Assembly (NCBI GenBank): GCA_017643305.1
Contig: JAEPNQ010000036.1
Span: 1-39,246 of the forward strand
Direction of reading: 5' to 3'
Length of the DNA stretch: 39,246 bases
DNA from: Marinibacterium sp.
Lineage (GTDB): Bacteria > Pseudomonadota > Alphaproteobacteria > Rhodobacterales > Rhodobacteraceae
Made by a program: the position numbers and the translations under genes. Under the pieces are notes generated by a model. It did not search any database, was not told the DNA's origin, and worked only from the letters and a program-made list of their open reading frames with translations. Shown piece by piece: positions 27,368 to 36,446 of this stretch (within the stretch, counting starts at the first letter, position 1; each line of letters begins with the position of its first letter).

Positions 27368-28538
27368 GAGCGCACCATGGGAGAATGCTTTGCGGAACTC
27401 AAGACGATCAGATGTTGATCCCTTCATTGTGATGGACGTTATGGAAGCCGCCCGTCAGGCAGAAGAGGCCGGTCGCCACATAATCCATATGGAGGTCGGC
27501 CAACCCGGAACTGGGGCGCCGAAAGGGACTATTCGCGCTGTGGAACGTGCCATAGCCGACGGGCCGCTGGGCTATACCGTTGCCCTGGGCTTGCCGGAAC
27601 TGCGCGCACGCATCGCGCGGCTTTATGGCGACTGGTACAATGTGGACCTGGACCCGTCCCGTGTGGTTGTCACGCCCGGATCCTCAGGCGCGTTCATCCT
27701 GGCCTTTAATGCTTTGTTCGATTCCGGGGATCGCATTGGGATCGGAGCGCCGGGCTATCCATCCTACCGGCAAATCCTTGCCGCGCTAGGGCTGGTTCCG
27801 GTAGACATCCCCACAGATCCGCAAAACCGCTACCAACCGGTCGCGGGCGATCTGGACGGGCTGGACCTGTCCGGACTAATGGTGGCCTCACCCGCCAACC
27901 CTACAGGAACCATGCTGGACCGGGACGCTATGGCCGGGCTGATCGAGACCGCGCAGGAGCAGGGCGCGGCGTTTATCTCGGATGAGATCTATCACGGGCT
28001 GGAATACGAAGCCAAAGCTGTGACTGCGCTTGAGCTAGGCGATGATGTCTATGTCATCAACTCGTTCTCCAAATACTTCAGCATGACGGGTTGGCGGATC
28101 GGCTGGATGGTGGTGCCACAGGATCATGTGCGCGTGATCGAAAGGCTGGCTCAGAACCTGTTCATCTGCCCGCCACATGTCAGCCAGGTGGCCGCGCTGG
28201 CGGCGATGGATTGCGATGCGGAGTTACAGGGCAATGTCGATGTCTACCGCCGCAACCGTGCACTGATGCTGGAAGGGCTGCCCAAGGCCGGGTTCAGCAA
28301 TATCGCACCGCCTGACGGCGCGTTTTATGTTTATGCAGACGTGTCGGATGTAACCGATGACAGCCGTGCCTTTGCAGCGGAAATTCTGTATAAGGCCGGG
28401 GTCGCAGTGACACCCGGGTTGGACTTTGATCCGGTGCGCGGGGCGACTACGTTGCGTTTTTCCTATGCGCGGTCCACCGCCGATATCGAAGAGGGGCTCA
28501 ACCGGTTGGCTGATTTTATGGCGAAGCGCAGTTCCTGA
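27366..28538 (+). CDS. class I/II aminotransferase
   Basis: The 390-residue PLP enzyme belongs to the aspartate-aminotransferase-like fold. Key segments are GQPGTGAPK, GSSGAFILAFNALFD, ANPTGT, DEIYHGLEY and the PLP lysine in NSFSKYFSMTGWRIGW; the substrate is unknown. The ATG at 27366 overlaps the start codon of the divergent protease gene (CATG). A TTG at 27390 with GGGAGA at 27379-27384 gives MRNSRRSDVDPF and may be the true start; the region between would then be untranslated leader. Either way there is hardly any room for promoters between the two genes. Confidence 0.88.
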   Translation: MSAPWENALRNSRRSDVDPFIVMDVMEAARQAEEAGRHIIHMEVGQPGTGAPKGTIRAVERAIADGPLGYTVALGLPELRARIARLYGDWYNVDLDPSRVVVTPGSSGAFILAFNALFDSGDRIGIGAPGYPSYRQILAALGLVPVDIPTDPQNRYQPVAGDLDGLDLSGLMVASPANPTGTMLDRDAMAGLIETAQEQGAAFISDEIYHGLEYEAKAVTALELGDDVYVINSFSKYFSMTGWRIGWMVVPQDHVRVIERLAQNLFICPPHVSQVAALAAMDCDAELQGNVDVYRRNRALMLEGLPKAGFSNIAPPDGAFYVYADVSDVTDDSRAFAAEILYKAGVAVTPGLDFDPVRGATTLRFSYARSTADIEEGLNRLADFMAKRSS

Positions 28539-28614
28539 CATTTTCAAACCCGCACTGCTGGGCTAGGCTAGCCATAAGCGGGGCGGTGAGACCCCGGGTG
28601 GTGAGGTGGTCGAA

Positions 28615-29835
28615 ATGTGCAGGGTTTTTGCCGGAATACTGATCATGTGTCTGGCCGTGGCCGGATCTGTAGACGCGCAGGGGTTCAGCGGTCTGGCCCG
28701 CGTGCTCCCTGATCAATCTGGTATCTCAGACACCCGCCGAACGACGGTTTTGGACCTGAAGTTGAGCCAAGGCGTTCCATACCGCGTTTTCACATTGAAT
28801 GACCCCGCTCGGTTGGTGCTGGATTTTCAGGAGGTGGATTGGCAGGGGGTGGAAACAGATGCTTTTGAAACCTCTGAACGGGTCGGTTCGGTGCATTTCG
28901 GTGGATATGTGCCCGGTTGGAGCCGCATGGTGTTGATGCTAGCAGAGCCACTGGCCGTGGATCTGGTAGACCTACGCATTGACGACGTCACAGGATCCGC
29001 CCGCCTGGCGCTGGTGTTGGTGCCGGTTGATGCCGAAAGTTTTGCTGAATCCGCCAGTGCCCCGCGAGATGCACGCTGGGATCTGCCGGAGCCGGCGATG
29101 GTGGAGGTCCAGCCGGAACGTGGTCCGGATGCGCCGCTGCGCGTCATGCTGGACCCTGGCCATGGTGGGATTGATCCAGGTGCAGAAAAAGGTGGCCTGT
29201 CCGAAAAGACGTTGATGCTGACCTTCGCTCGCGAGCTGCGTGAAGTTCTGGTGCGGGCAGGGGGGTTCGATGTGTTGCTGACCCGTGACGATGACCGGTT
29301 CGTTTCCCTGGAACGGCGTGTGGCTTTGGCCCAGCGTTCCGGAGCGGATGTTTTTGTCAGCCTGCATGCCGACAGCTTGTCCGAAGGCATGGCACATGGG
29401 GCCACAGTATATATCCTGTCTGAAGATGCCTCAGACGTGGCCAGCGCCAAGCTGGCGGAACGCCACGACCGGAGTGATCTGTTGTCCGGTGTCGATCTGA
29501 CGGAAAGCGATGATGTGGTAACAGATGTTCTGCTGGACCTCGCCCGTACCGAAACGCGACCGCGCACAGACGCATTGGCCCGTGATCTGGTTACGGGTAT
29601 GGCCCAAACCGGCGGACCGATGAATCGCCGTCCACTGCGGTCGGCGGCGTTTTCGGTGCTGAAATCGGCTGATATCCCGTCTGTCTTGATCGAAATTGGG
29701 TTTCTGTCGTCGCCGCGCGACCTGAAGAACCTCTCCAATCCGGCTTGGCGCCTGCAAATTGCCGAGGGCATTCGCGCGGGACTGCAGGTCTGGCGACAAG
29801 ATGATCTGGCCCGCCGCCAGCTGTTCCGGCAGTAG
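28615..29835 (+). CDS. N-acetylmuramoyl-L-alanine amidase, AmiC type
   Basis: The enzyme cleaves the amide between MurNAc and the stem peptide, chiefly at division septa. The 406-residue protein has a signal peptide (residues 1-22, SVDA before QGF), an N-terminal AMIN domain (FTLNDPARLVLDFQ, about residues 55-140) and a C-terminal Amidase_3 domain with the zinc residues visible as LDPGHGGIDPGAEKGGLSEKTL, SLHADS and the catalytic Glu in VLIEIGFLSS. The ATG at 28615 is preferred to the GTG at 28606 because GAGGTGG sits at the right distance. No regulatory loop can be told from the sequence. It is convergent with the FrnE-type gene, two bases apart. Confidence 0.93.
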   Translation: MCRVFAGILIMCLAVAGSVDAQGFSGLARVLPDQSGISDTRRTTVLDLKLSQGVPYRVFTLNDPARLVLDFQEVDWQGVETDAFETSERVGSVHFGGYVPGWSRMVLMLAEPLAVDLVDLRIDDVTGSARLALVLVPVDAESFAESASAPRDARWDLPEPAMVEVQPERGPDAPLRVMLDPGHGGIDPGAEKGGLSEKTLMLTFARELREVLVRAGGFDVLLTRDDDRFVSLERRVALAQRSGADVFVSLHADSLSEGMAHGATVYILSEDASDVASAKLAERHDRSDLLSGVDLTESDDVVTDVLLDLARTETRPRTDALARDLVTGMAQTGGPMNRRPLRSAAFSVLKSADIPSVLIEIGFLSSPRDLKNLSNPAWRLQIAEGIRAGLQVWRQDDLARRQLFRQ

Positions 29836-29837
29836 CC

Positions 29838-30488
29838 TCAGGCGGACTCACGCTCAGCCATGACTTTTTGCAGAATGCGACCGTAGTTTTCCGCACCCTG
29901 AGCGCCGGTCAACATGTATTGCGCGTCAAAGATCATGGTCGGGACACCGGAGATGCCTTGTTCGGCCCAAAAGCTTTGTTTTTCGCGCACTTCAGCGGCG
30001 TATGTACAATCCTCCAGCGCCTCCAGAACGGCGTCCCGGGCGAGGCCTGTGCTGCCGGCAACACCAGCCAGTGTGTTGGGGTCGTTGATGTCGCGATTGT
30101 CGGTGAAATGAGCTTGGAACAACGCCAACTTCATCTGGTGAGCCTTACCTTGATGGCCTGCCAACCGGATCAGCTGGTTAGCACGAAAAGTGTTGTGAAT
30201 CAGTGTATTGCCGGAGAAAGCGAAAGTAAAACCTAAGCTTGCACCAAGGTGGATTAGTCCATCACTATTGGCGCGGCTTTGCTCCGGCGTGGTACCGTAT
30301 TTTTTAGCCAAATGCTCCGCCACGTTCTGGCCCGCCTCCGGCATGCTGGGGTTCAATTCAAACGGATGCCAATGCACTTCGCATCCGATCCGGGTGGCGC
30401 TACAGGCGGCTTGTAATTGCAGGAACCCGACAATGCACCATGGGCACACTACGTCAGACACGATGTCGACACGAATGGGTTGGGACAT
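29838..30488 (-). CDS. FrnE-type DsbA-family oxidoreductase
   Basis: The 216-residue protein is a DsbA-like thioredoxin-fold oxidoreductase of the FrnE group. It has no signal peptide; the active-site CPWC is at residues 15-18 (VCPWCIVGF), and the conserved C-terminal TPMTI/TPTMIFD loop is GVPTMIFDAQYMLTGAQ. Cytosolic FrnE proteins act as disulfide isomerases or help oxidative-stress tolerance; the exact substrate is not known. It is transcribed toward the amidase gene and is separated from the mepK-like gene by a terminator. Confidence 0.9.
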   Translation of the reverse strand: MSQPIRVDIVSDVVCPWCIVGFLQLQAACSATRIGCEVHWHPFELNPSMPEAGQNVAEHLAKKYGTTPEQSRANSDGLIHLGASLGFTFAFSGNTLIHNTFRANQLIRLAGHQGKAHQMKLALFQAHFTDNRDINDPNTLAGVAGSTGLARDAVLEALEDCTYAAEVREKQSFWAEQGISGVPTMIFDAQYMLTGAQGAENYGRILQKVMAERESA

Positions 30489-30573
30489 GGCTGCGCTCCT
30501 TGGCCTTTGGACTGTTCAACATAGCGGCGGATCATCATCTGCGTCAGATCAAATCGCCGTCACCACGCGGAAC

Positions 30574-30599
30574 AAAAAAGAAAAGGGTCCGAAGACCCC
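30574..30599 (-). terminator. Rho-independent terminator of the DUF882 gene
   Basis: On the minus strand GGGTC, a TTCG tetraloop and GACCC (30585-30598) are followed by TTTTCTTTTTT (down to 30574). It is 36 bases after the stop of the DUF882 gene. Confidence 0.85.
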
Positions 30600-30634
30600 A
30601 TTACGCCAACTCACCCAAAACATCGGGCGGATGT

Positions 30635-31204
30635 TTACCCGCCCCAGTTGCGGATCTGACCGCAATCCATATGTACAAAGTTCGACCGGGAATACGACCC
30701 AACCCCACCGGCCCTGCATGCTTTTGCTGCACGAGCGATCTGCGACACGCTGCGAGACCCCAGACGCAGGTCGGCTGCCTGGCCTTTGATGTGCAGGGAG
30801 TTTTTCGCCACATTACGCGACCGGCTGCGCAGCATAGCGTTAGTCTGCGGGGTACGGTAACCCGACAACAACATGTAGGGTTCGTTTACATCCATCAGAT
30901 TATGCGCAGCGGCCATGATGTCCACGGTACGCAAGTCCATTTTGTAAGATTGGTCCGTACGCCAGTCACGCATGAAATGATTGATTTCCTTGACTGAATC
31001 TTTCAGGTACTTGCCTTCAAGCCAGTAAATCATATCCAGTCGCTCACCGGTGCGCCCGGAATACATCCGGATCCGTCGTACGTCGCCGCCTCCGCGAAGG
31101 AAACCGGCCGCCTTGGAAAAAGTCGGAGCTGCTGTCACAGTTGTGGCCGCGAAGGCCGCAAGTATACCCCGCCGAGTAAAACTCAGCCCGCTTGAATCTG
31201 CCAT
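30635..31204 (-). CDS. DUF882/M15-like murein endopeptidase (MepK-like)
   Basis: The 189-residue protein starts with a twin-arginine signal (SFTRRGILAAFAATTVTAAP, about residues 8-27), so it should be exported by Tat. The core has the metallopeptidase features of the YcbK/DUF882 group: LLSGYRTPQTNAML, SLHIKGQAADLRL (His and Asp zinc ligands) and FVHMDCG (third ligand His). E. coli MepK cuts 3-3 and 4-3 cross-links. Its divergent neighbour is a YcbB-type L,D-transpeptidase, as ycbB and ycbK are neighbours in E. coli. It ends in a clear terminator. Confidence 0.9.
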   Translation of the reverse strand: MADSSGLSFTRRGILAAFAATTVTAAPTFSKAAGFLRGGGDVRRIRMYSGRTGERLDMIYWLEGKYLKDSVKEINHFMRDWRTDQSYKMDLRTVDIMAAAHNLMDVNEPYMLLSGYRTPQTNAMLRSRSRNVAKNSLHIKGQAADLRLGSRSVSQIARAAKACRAGGVGSYSRSNFVHMDCGQIRNWGG

Positions 31205-31287
31205 GATCCCTAGTTGCGTCCCGTGGTTACGTTCCTGCCGTTGCCCGATGTTACGAGCTTTTCTTTCCTTCCCCAGATGCCCTACGT

Positions 31288-31316
31288 TATTGCATAGCTC
31301 GAATCATGAGCCAAGC
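31288..31316 (-). promoter_or_regulatory. candidate promoter of the DUF882 gene
   Basis: On the minus strand TTGGCT (31311-31316), a 17-bp spacer and AATAAC (31288-31293) lie about 84 bases upstream of the start. This is the best pair in the 347-bp divergent gap 31205-31551; I find no convincing promoter for the plus-strand gene and no RNA signature there. Confidence 0.35.
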
Positions 31317-31551
31317 TCTGTTTTTCTCCGTACCTTGAATTCGTTTGCGATTTGGGCGAAATCCCGCGCAAACCTGCTGACTAAGACCAAATTTTCCCCG
31401 TGAGCGAGGTGCCGGAACGCGGCAAACCGATGTAAGTTGGTATCATATTCCAAGCAGCAAGGCAGCTGATGGATTTGTGAATGGACATGCGCCGTATGCT
31501 TTCTGAATGTGAGCCGAATAGATTGTGGAAACGTTAAAAGGGCTTCGAATT

Positions 31552-33171
31552 ATGCCGCGCATTGCACTTTCTCACCTGAAAAACGCTTTGCTGGGCACGA
31601 TTGCCGCTGTCGGGCTGACCGCTTTCACGCTCGCCGCATCGCCAGCGGCGGCGCAGGTGACCGCCTTCAAACAGGCCGTGGCCGAAGCCGCGTGGGATGA
31701 TGAAGATATCGCCGCTTTCTACCGGCAGAGCGATTATGCTCCGATCTGGACCGGGGCAGGTGATGCCGACCGTGCCCGTCGGGCCGCATTGATCGAAGCG
31801 CTCTCCGACACGTATATTCACGCGCTGCCTGCCGGGCGTTATGACGTAGACGGGCTGATACAGGCCATGCGTGAGGCGCAAACCACCCGCGATCTGGGCT
31901 TGTTGGAAGTGCGGATGAGCAAGGTGTTCCTGCAATACGCGCGCGAGGTGCAGAACGGGTTTCTGACCCCGTCAAAGGTCGACTCCGGTCTTGTGCGCGA
32001 AATTCTCTACACCGACCGAACCGAACTACTCAGCGGTTTCGCGGGTGCTGATCCGTTTGAATATATTTCCACGCTGCCGCCGCAGACCCGGCAATACCTT
32101 GCACTGACCAAGGCTCGGATCAAGCTGGAACGCCTTGTTGCAGAAGGCGGGTGGGGCCCGCAGGTGACCGGCGGTGCTCTGAAGCCTGGCCAGTCTGACG
32201 ATACGGTAGTTGCTCTGCGTAACCGCTTGCAGCGCATGGGCTATATGGGTCGCAGCGCCACCCGCACTTATGATGCTGACTTGGAAAAGGCCGTCGCCGA
32301 TTTCCAGCGCGCCCATGGGCTGGAAGTGGATGGCGTGGCGGGCAGCGGCACTATCAACGAGATCAATGTCAACGCGGAACAGCGTCTGAAATCTGTTCTG
32401 GTCGCGATGGAGCGGGAACGCTGGCTGAACCGTGACCTAGGTGACAGCCACGTGATGGTCAACCTGACCGATTTCCACGCCAAGATCGTGGACAACGGCG
32501 CGGTCAGTTTTGAAACTCGGTCGGTGGTTGGCAAGAACCGTGAAAGCCACCGCAGCCCGGAATTTTCCGACGTCATGGAACACATGATTATCAACCCCAG
32601 CTGGCATGTGCCGCGGTCGATCATCACCAAGGAATATCTGCCGGCTCTGCAGGAAAACCCTAATGCCGTCAGCCATCTGATCATCACGGATTCCCGCGGT
32701 CGCCAAGTAGACCGCAGCACCATGGATTTTTCGACCTTCTCGTCGAGCAGCTTCCCGTTTGACATGCGCCAGCCGCCGGGCAACCACAATGCTCTGGGTC
32801 TGGTAAAGTTCATGTTCCCGAACAAGCACAACATCTACCTGCACGACACGCCACAAAAAGCGCTGTTCAAACGCGAGGTACGGGCTTTTTCGCATGGTTG
32901 TATTCGCTTAGCGCAACCGTTTGATTTTGCCTATGAACTTTTGTCGCGTCAGGTGGTGGACCCAGAGACCTATTTTCACGACATTCTGGATAGCAAATCA
33001 GAAACCAAGGTCGAACTGGTGAAACCGCTGCCCGTGCATATCATATATCGTACGGCCTTCGTTACCACGGACGGTCAGATCGAATATCGCCGCGACGTCT
33101 ATGGGCGGGATGGCCGCATATGGGACGCGCTGGTTGCGGCAGGGGTGGAACTGAACGACGTTCGGGGATAA
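31552..33171 (+). CDS. YcbB-type L,D-transpeptidase
   Basis: The enzyme forms 3-3 cross-links in peptidoglycan or attaches proteins to it. The 539-residue protein has a signal peptide (about residues 1-32, ASPAAA before QVTA), a large N-terminal domain, a peptidoglycan-binding helix bundle (LRNRLQRMGYMGRSATRTYDADLEKAVADFQRAHGLEVDGV, near residues 220-265, keyed by its D(L)xxAVxxFQ pattern), and a YkuD domain with the catalytic SHGCIRL around residue 450. The ATG at 31552 is preferred to a GTG at 31525 because it gives a typical signal peptide. It is followed by lpxD 29 bases later. Confidence 0.92.
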   Translation: MPRIALSHLKNALLGTIAAVGLTAFTLAASPAAAQVTAFKQAVAEAAWDDEDIAAFYRQSDYAPIWTGAGDADRARRAALIEALSDTYIHALPAGRYDVDGLIQAMREAQTTRDLGLLEVRMSKVFLQYAREVQNGFLTPSKVDSGLVREILYTDRTELLSGFAGADPFEYISTLPPQTRQYLALTKARIKLERLVAEGGWGPQVTGGALKPGQSDDTVVALRNRLQRMGYMGRSATRTYDADLEKAVADFQRAHGLEVDGVAGSGTINEINVNAEQRLKSVLVAMERERWLNRDLGDSHVMVNLTDFHAKIVDNGAVSFETRSVVGKNRESHRSPEFSDVMEHMIINPSWHVPRSIITKEYLPALQENPNAVSHLIITDSRGRQVDRSTMDFSTFSSSSFPFDMRQPPGNHNALGLVKFMFPNKHNIYLHDTPQKALFKREVRAFSHGCIRLAQPFDFAYELLSRQVVDPETYFHDILDSKSETKVELVKPLPVHIIYRTAFVTTDGQIEYRRDVYGRDGRIWDALVAAGVELNDVRG

Positions 33172-33200
33172 CTCCTGACCCCGAACCATCGGGGGATCAG

Positions 33201-34292
33201 ATGAGCCACACCGTCAAACAGATTGCAGATGCGCTTGGTCTTGCGGCCGAGGGCGACTTGTCTTTGTCCATCCGCGCGGCGGCGGAGCCGGGCATGGCCG
33301 GACCGGAGGACCTTGCCATGGCGATGTCGCCCCAATACGTTGAAATGCTGAACCAGGGGGAGGCGCGGGCCGCGTTGCTGTGGCAGGGCGCACCGTGGCA
33401 GGACATGGGGCTGGAAGCCGCCGTGTTTGTCACGCGGCCGCGTTTGGCGATGGCAGGTTTGTCGCGGGTGTTCGATCCGGGGCAGGGGCTGCCGCAGGGC
33501 ATTCACCCGGCCGCGTGTGTTGAACCCTCTGCGATGATCGGCGAGGATGTAAGTATCGGACCAGGCGCTTATGTGGGCGAAAATGTGCGCATCGGGGACC
33601 GATCCATCATCGGGCCGAACTGCGTCATCGGAATGCACGCGCAGATCGGCGACGACGCTTTGATCCGCGACAGCGTCAGCATCGGCGCGCGGGTCCGGAT
33701 CGGTGCGCGGTTCATCTGCCAGCCCGGTGCTAGGATTGGTGCGGATGGGTTTTCCTTTGTTACCGAAGAAGTGTCCACCACCGAAGCCGCGCGCAAGACC
33801 ATGGGCGACAGTGGCCTAGCAGAGGGTCAGCCCTACGTCCGCATTCATTCGCTCGGGGCCGTGAGCATAGGCGATGATGTCGAGATCGGGGCCAATTGTA
33901 CCATCGATAACGGCACTGTCCGAGACACCACAATTGGCAACGGAACCAAGCTCGATAACCAGGTGCATATCGGGCATAACTGCAAGGTCGGCAATCACTG
34001 CCTGCTGTGCGGACAATCCGGGCTGTCAGGGTCCGTGACCGTGGGGGACTATGCCGTACTGGGGGGTCAGACCGGTGTGGCTGACAACACCTCGGTCGGG
34101 ACTGGTTCTATCCTGTCCGGTGCAACCAAGGCCACCTCCAACGTGCCCGCTGGGCGTGTTATGATGGGCTACCCTGCCGTGAAAATGGAACTGCACACCG
34201 AAATCTACAAAGCACAACGCCGTCTGCCAAGGCTCGCCCGTCAGGTTGCGGCGCTGCAAAAGGCTGTTTTCAAAGACGGCGACAGCGACTAA
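33201..34292 (+). CDS. lpxD: UDP-3-O-acylglucosamine N-acyltransferase LpxD
   Basis: LpxD adds the N-linked hydroxyacyl chain from ACP to UDP-3-O-acylglucosamine in lipid A synthesis. The 363-residue protein has an N-terminal uridine-binding domain, a left-handed beta-helix of repeated [LIV]GxxxxI hexapeptides (about residues 100-320) and a C-terminal helix. The catalytic histidine region is HIGHN with H256 and H259. The ATG at 33201 follows GGGGGATC. The next gene encodes an acyl carrier protein, whose acyl load could be its donor. Confidence 0.95.
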   Translation: MSHTVKQIADALGLAAEGDLSLSIRAAAEPGMAGPEDLAMAMSPQYVEMLNQGEARAALLWQGAPWQDMGLEAAVFVTRPRLAMAGLSRVFDPGQGLPQGIHPAACVEPSAMIGEDVSIGPGAYVGENVRIGDRSIIGPNCVIGMHAQIGDDALIRDSVSIGARVRIGARFICQPGARIGADGFSFVTEEVSTTEAARKTMGDSGLAEGQPYVRIHSLGAVSIGDDVEIGANCTIDNGTVRDTTIGNGTKLDNQVHIGHNCKVGNHCLLCGQSGLSGSVTVGDYAVLGGQTGVADNTSVGTGSILSGATKATSNVPAGRVMMGYPAVKMELHTEIYKAQRRLPRLARQVAALQKAVFKDGDSD

Positions 34293-34321
34293 GTCAACCC
34301 CAAACTCTGCGAGAGGGGCCC

Positions 34322-34579
34322 ATGAGCATCGAGGATAAGGTAATTGCCATCATCGCCGAACAAGCGGTGCTGGAGCCGTCGGACGTCAGTCTGGACAGCA
34401 CGCTGGACGACCTCGGCATTGACAGCCTGGGGCTGGTGGAAAGCATTTTCGCCATCGAGGAGGAGTTCGACATCTCGGTGCCGTTCAATGCCAACGATCC
34501 CAGCGAAAGCGATTTCAACATCGAAGACGTGGCGACCATCATCGCCGGGATCGAGAAACTGATAGCAGAGAAAGGCTGA
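34322..34579 (+). CDS. acyl carrier protein, possibly dedicated to lipid A or related acylation
   Basis: The 85-residue acidic protein has the four-helix ACP pattern and the phosphopantetheine site Ser35 in LGIDSLGLVES. It lies 29 bases after lpxD and 26 before the ketoacyl synthase gene. It does not read like the housekeeping AcpP (no ADSLDTVELVMALE segment), so it is probably a second, specialised ACP. In rhizobia the ACP AcpXL carries a very-long-chain hydroxy acid to lipid A, and a gene of this kind next to lpxD is suggestive; no other AcpXL-type synthesis gene is in the window. Confidence 0.85.
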   Translation: MSIEDKVIAIIAEQAVLEPSDVSLDSTLDDLGIDSLGLVESIFAIEEEFDISVPFNANDPSESDFNIEDVATIIAGIEKLIAEKG

Positions 34580-34605
34580 GCACTGGCGGGCCTGGCAGAA
34601 CATAC

Positions 34606-35814
34606 ATGAAACGGGTCGTGATCACCGGGGCAGGCAGCATCAATGCGCTTGGCCATGATGTGCCGGAAACGCTGGCTGCTATGCGCGAGGGCCGCTGTGG
34701 CATCGGTGAACTGGAGTTTCGCGATGTCGAACGCCTGGCCATCCGCATCGGCGGGCAGGTGCGCGGGTTCGAAGCCGAAGGACGGTTCAATCGCCAGCAA
34801 ATGGCGCTGTATGACCGATTCACTCAATTTACCCTGACAGCCGCTAAGGAAGCGATTGCCCAGTCCGGCATTGAATTCATCGGTGATGACGCGGCGCGGT
34901 CGGGCGTGGTATTGGGCACTGCGGGTGGTGGCGTTAGCACGTGGGATGACAATTATCGTTCTGTCTACGAAGACGGCAAAAACCGGGTGCATCCTTTCGT
35001 TGTGCCCAAGTTGATGAACAACGCGGCGGCCAGCCACGTGTCGATGGAATATAACCTAAAGGGCCCCTCCTTTACCGTTTCCACAGCCTGCGCGTCATCG
35101 AACCATGCGATGGCGCTGGCGTTCCAGATGGTCCGCTCAGGCGCGGCCCCGGCGATGATCACGGGCGGATCGGAATCCATGCTGTGCTTTGGCGGGATCA
35201 AAGCCTGGGAAGGACTGCGGGTCATGTCCAAGGACGCCTGCCGACCGTTTTCTGCAAACCGCAACGGTATGGTTCAGGGCGAAGGTGCCGGCGTGTTCGT
35301 GTTCGAAAATTACGACCACGCCAAGGCGCGCGGCGCAAACATCCTTTGCGAAGTGATCGGGTTTGCCATGTCGTCCGACGCTGCCGACATCGTGATGCCT
35401 TCGAAACAAGGAGCTGCACGTGCCATCGCGGGCGCGCTGGCCGATGCGAGGATTGCACCGGAGCAGGTGGGCTATATTAACGCCCACGGCACCGGTACCG
35501 CCGCCAATGACAAAACAGAATGCGCTGCCGTGGCCGATGTGTTCGGCCCGCACGCGGATGAACTGATGATTTCCTCTACCAAGTCGATGCATGGCCATCT
35601 AATCGGCGGCACCGGGGCGGTAGAATTACTGGCCTGTATCATGGCTGTACGCGATGGGGTTATCGCTCCGACCATCGGGTATGAGGAATCTGACCCGGAA
35701 TGCGCGCTAGACGTTGTGCCCAATGAAGCGCGTGAAAAACCGGTGGATGTGGCGTTGTCCAACGCCTTTGCCTTTGGCGGGCTCAATGCCGTGCTGGCAG
35801 TACGCCGGGTCTGA
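34606..35814 (+). CDS. beta-ketoacyl-ACP synthase, KAS II type
   Basis: The 402-residue protein is a FabF-like condensing enzyme. The catalytic Cys162 is in STACASSNHA, and the two histidines are H294 in NAHGTGT and H331 in KSMHGHLIGGTGAVE. It extends acyl chains by decarboxylative condensation with malonyl-ACP. The neighbouring ACP is the likely partner. It is KAS II rather than KAS III by sequence. The enzyme ends two bases before the convergent IalB gene. The gene unit YcbB-lpxD-ACP-KAS is contiguous on the plus strand. Confidence 0.9.
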   Translation: MKRVVITGAGSINALGHDVPETLAAMREGRCGIGELEFRDVERLAIRIGGQVRGFEAEGRFNRQQMALYDRFTQFTLTAAKEAIAQSGIEFIGDDAARSGVVLGTAGGGVSTWDDNYRSVYEDGKNRVHPFVVPKLMNNAAASHVSMEYNLKGPSFTVSTACASSNHAMALAFQMVRSGAAPAMITGGSESMLCFGGIKAWEGLRVMSKDACRPFSANRNGMVQGEGAGVFVFENYDHAKARGANILCEVIGFAMSSDAADIVMPSKQGAARAIAGALADARIAPEQVGYINAHGTGTAANDKTECAAVADVFGPHADELMISSTKSMHGHLIGGTGAVELLACIMAVRDGVIAPTIGYEESDPECALDVVPNEAREKPVDVALSNAFAFGGLNAVLAVRRV

Positions 35815-35816
35815 GA

Positions 35817-36392
35817 TTAGTTTTCGACAACGTCCACCACGTCGTAGGCGGCGGTAAAGCCCTTCAGCGACAACTCCAGATTAATCCGTTGGTCCGGCGC
35901 CGGGGCCGGAACAATGGAAACGATCGCCTTGGCGCCACGTTTGAAGCTATCAACGTCATCCTGCGTGAACCCGATCTGCGCAATGCATCCAATCGGGTTG
36001 CAGAAGGTGTAGTTGTACCGCTTGCCTGCGCCACCATCGACCGACACGGTCAATTGCGCCGGCAACAGTGTTTCCAGCGGCACGATCACGGTTGCTCCGG
36101 CTACGGCCTGTCCGCCTTCCTGCAGGCGGAACAGCGAGAATTCCGCCATCGGGTTGCCATCTGGATCGGTCAGGATTTGCAGCATTGAACAGGGGTCTGT
36201 TTCTTCCTCTGTCTTGATGCAGGCCATTTCCCAATCATCATAGGTCTGCTTGGAATAGCGTTCTCCCAATTGCGGACCTTCGGACACCGGCTGGCCTAGA
36301 TCCAGCGTTGGGCCGGTTTGCGTTTGGGCAAATACCGGACCGGCGGCAACGGTCAGGGCAAGGGCACAGGTCAGGCTGGTAAAACGGCGCAT
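35817..36392 (-). CDS. exported invasion-associated locus B (IalB) family protein
   Basis: The 191-residue protein has a signal peptide (residues 1-22, GPVFA before QTQT) and an IalB-type domain. Typical features are YDDWEMACIKTEEETDPCSM, with a CxxxxxxxxC pair, and a second pair CNPIGC later; the pairs are likely disulfides. The family was named in Bartonella but is widespread in alphaproteobacteria without host invasion, and its function is unclear. The ATG at 36392 gives the clean signal peptide; upstream in-frame starts at 36419 and 36506 are less convincing. A hairpin and possible promoter lie further upstream. Confidence 0.82.
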   Translation of the reverse strand: MRRFTSLTCALALTVAAGPVFAQTQTGPTLDLGQPVSEGPQLGERYSKQTYDDWEMACIKTEEETDPCSMLQILTDPDGNPMAEFSLFRLQEGGQAVAGATVIVPLETLLPAQLTVSVDGGAGKRYNYTFCNPIGCIAQIGFTQDDVDSFKRGAKAIVSIVPAPAPDQRINLELSLKGFTAAYDVVDVVEN

Positions 36393-36446
36393 GAAATAAC
36401 TCGTTTCTGTTTGCGACATGGTCGAATCCGGATACTGGCATCCATT

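Noticed and set aside
36318-36446. Long 72-residue version of the small ORF before the hairpin
   Set aside because: Its first half overlaps the signal-peptide coding region of the IalB gene on the other strand and has no start signal.
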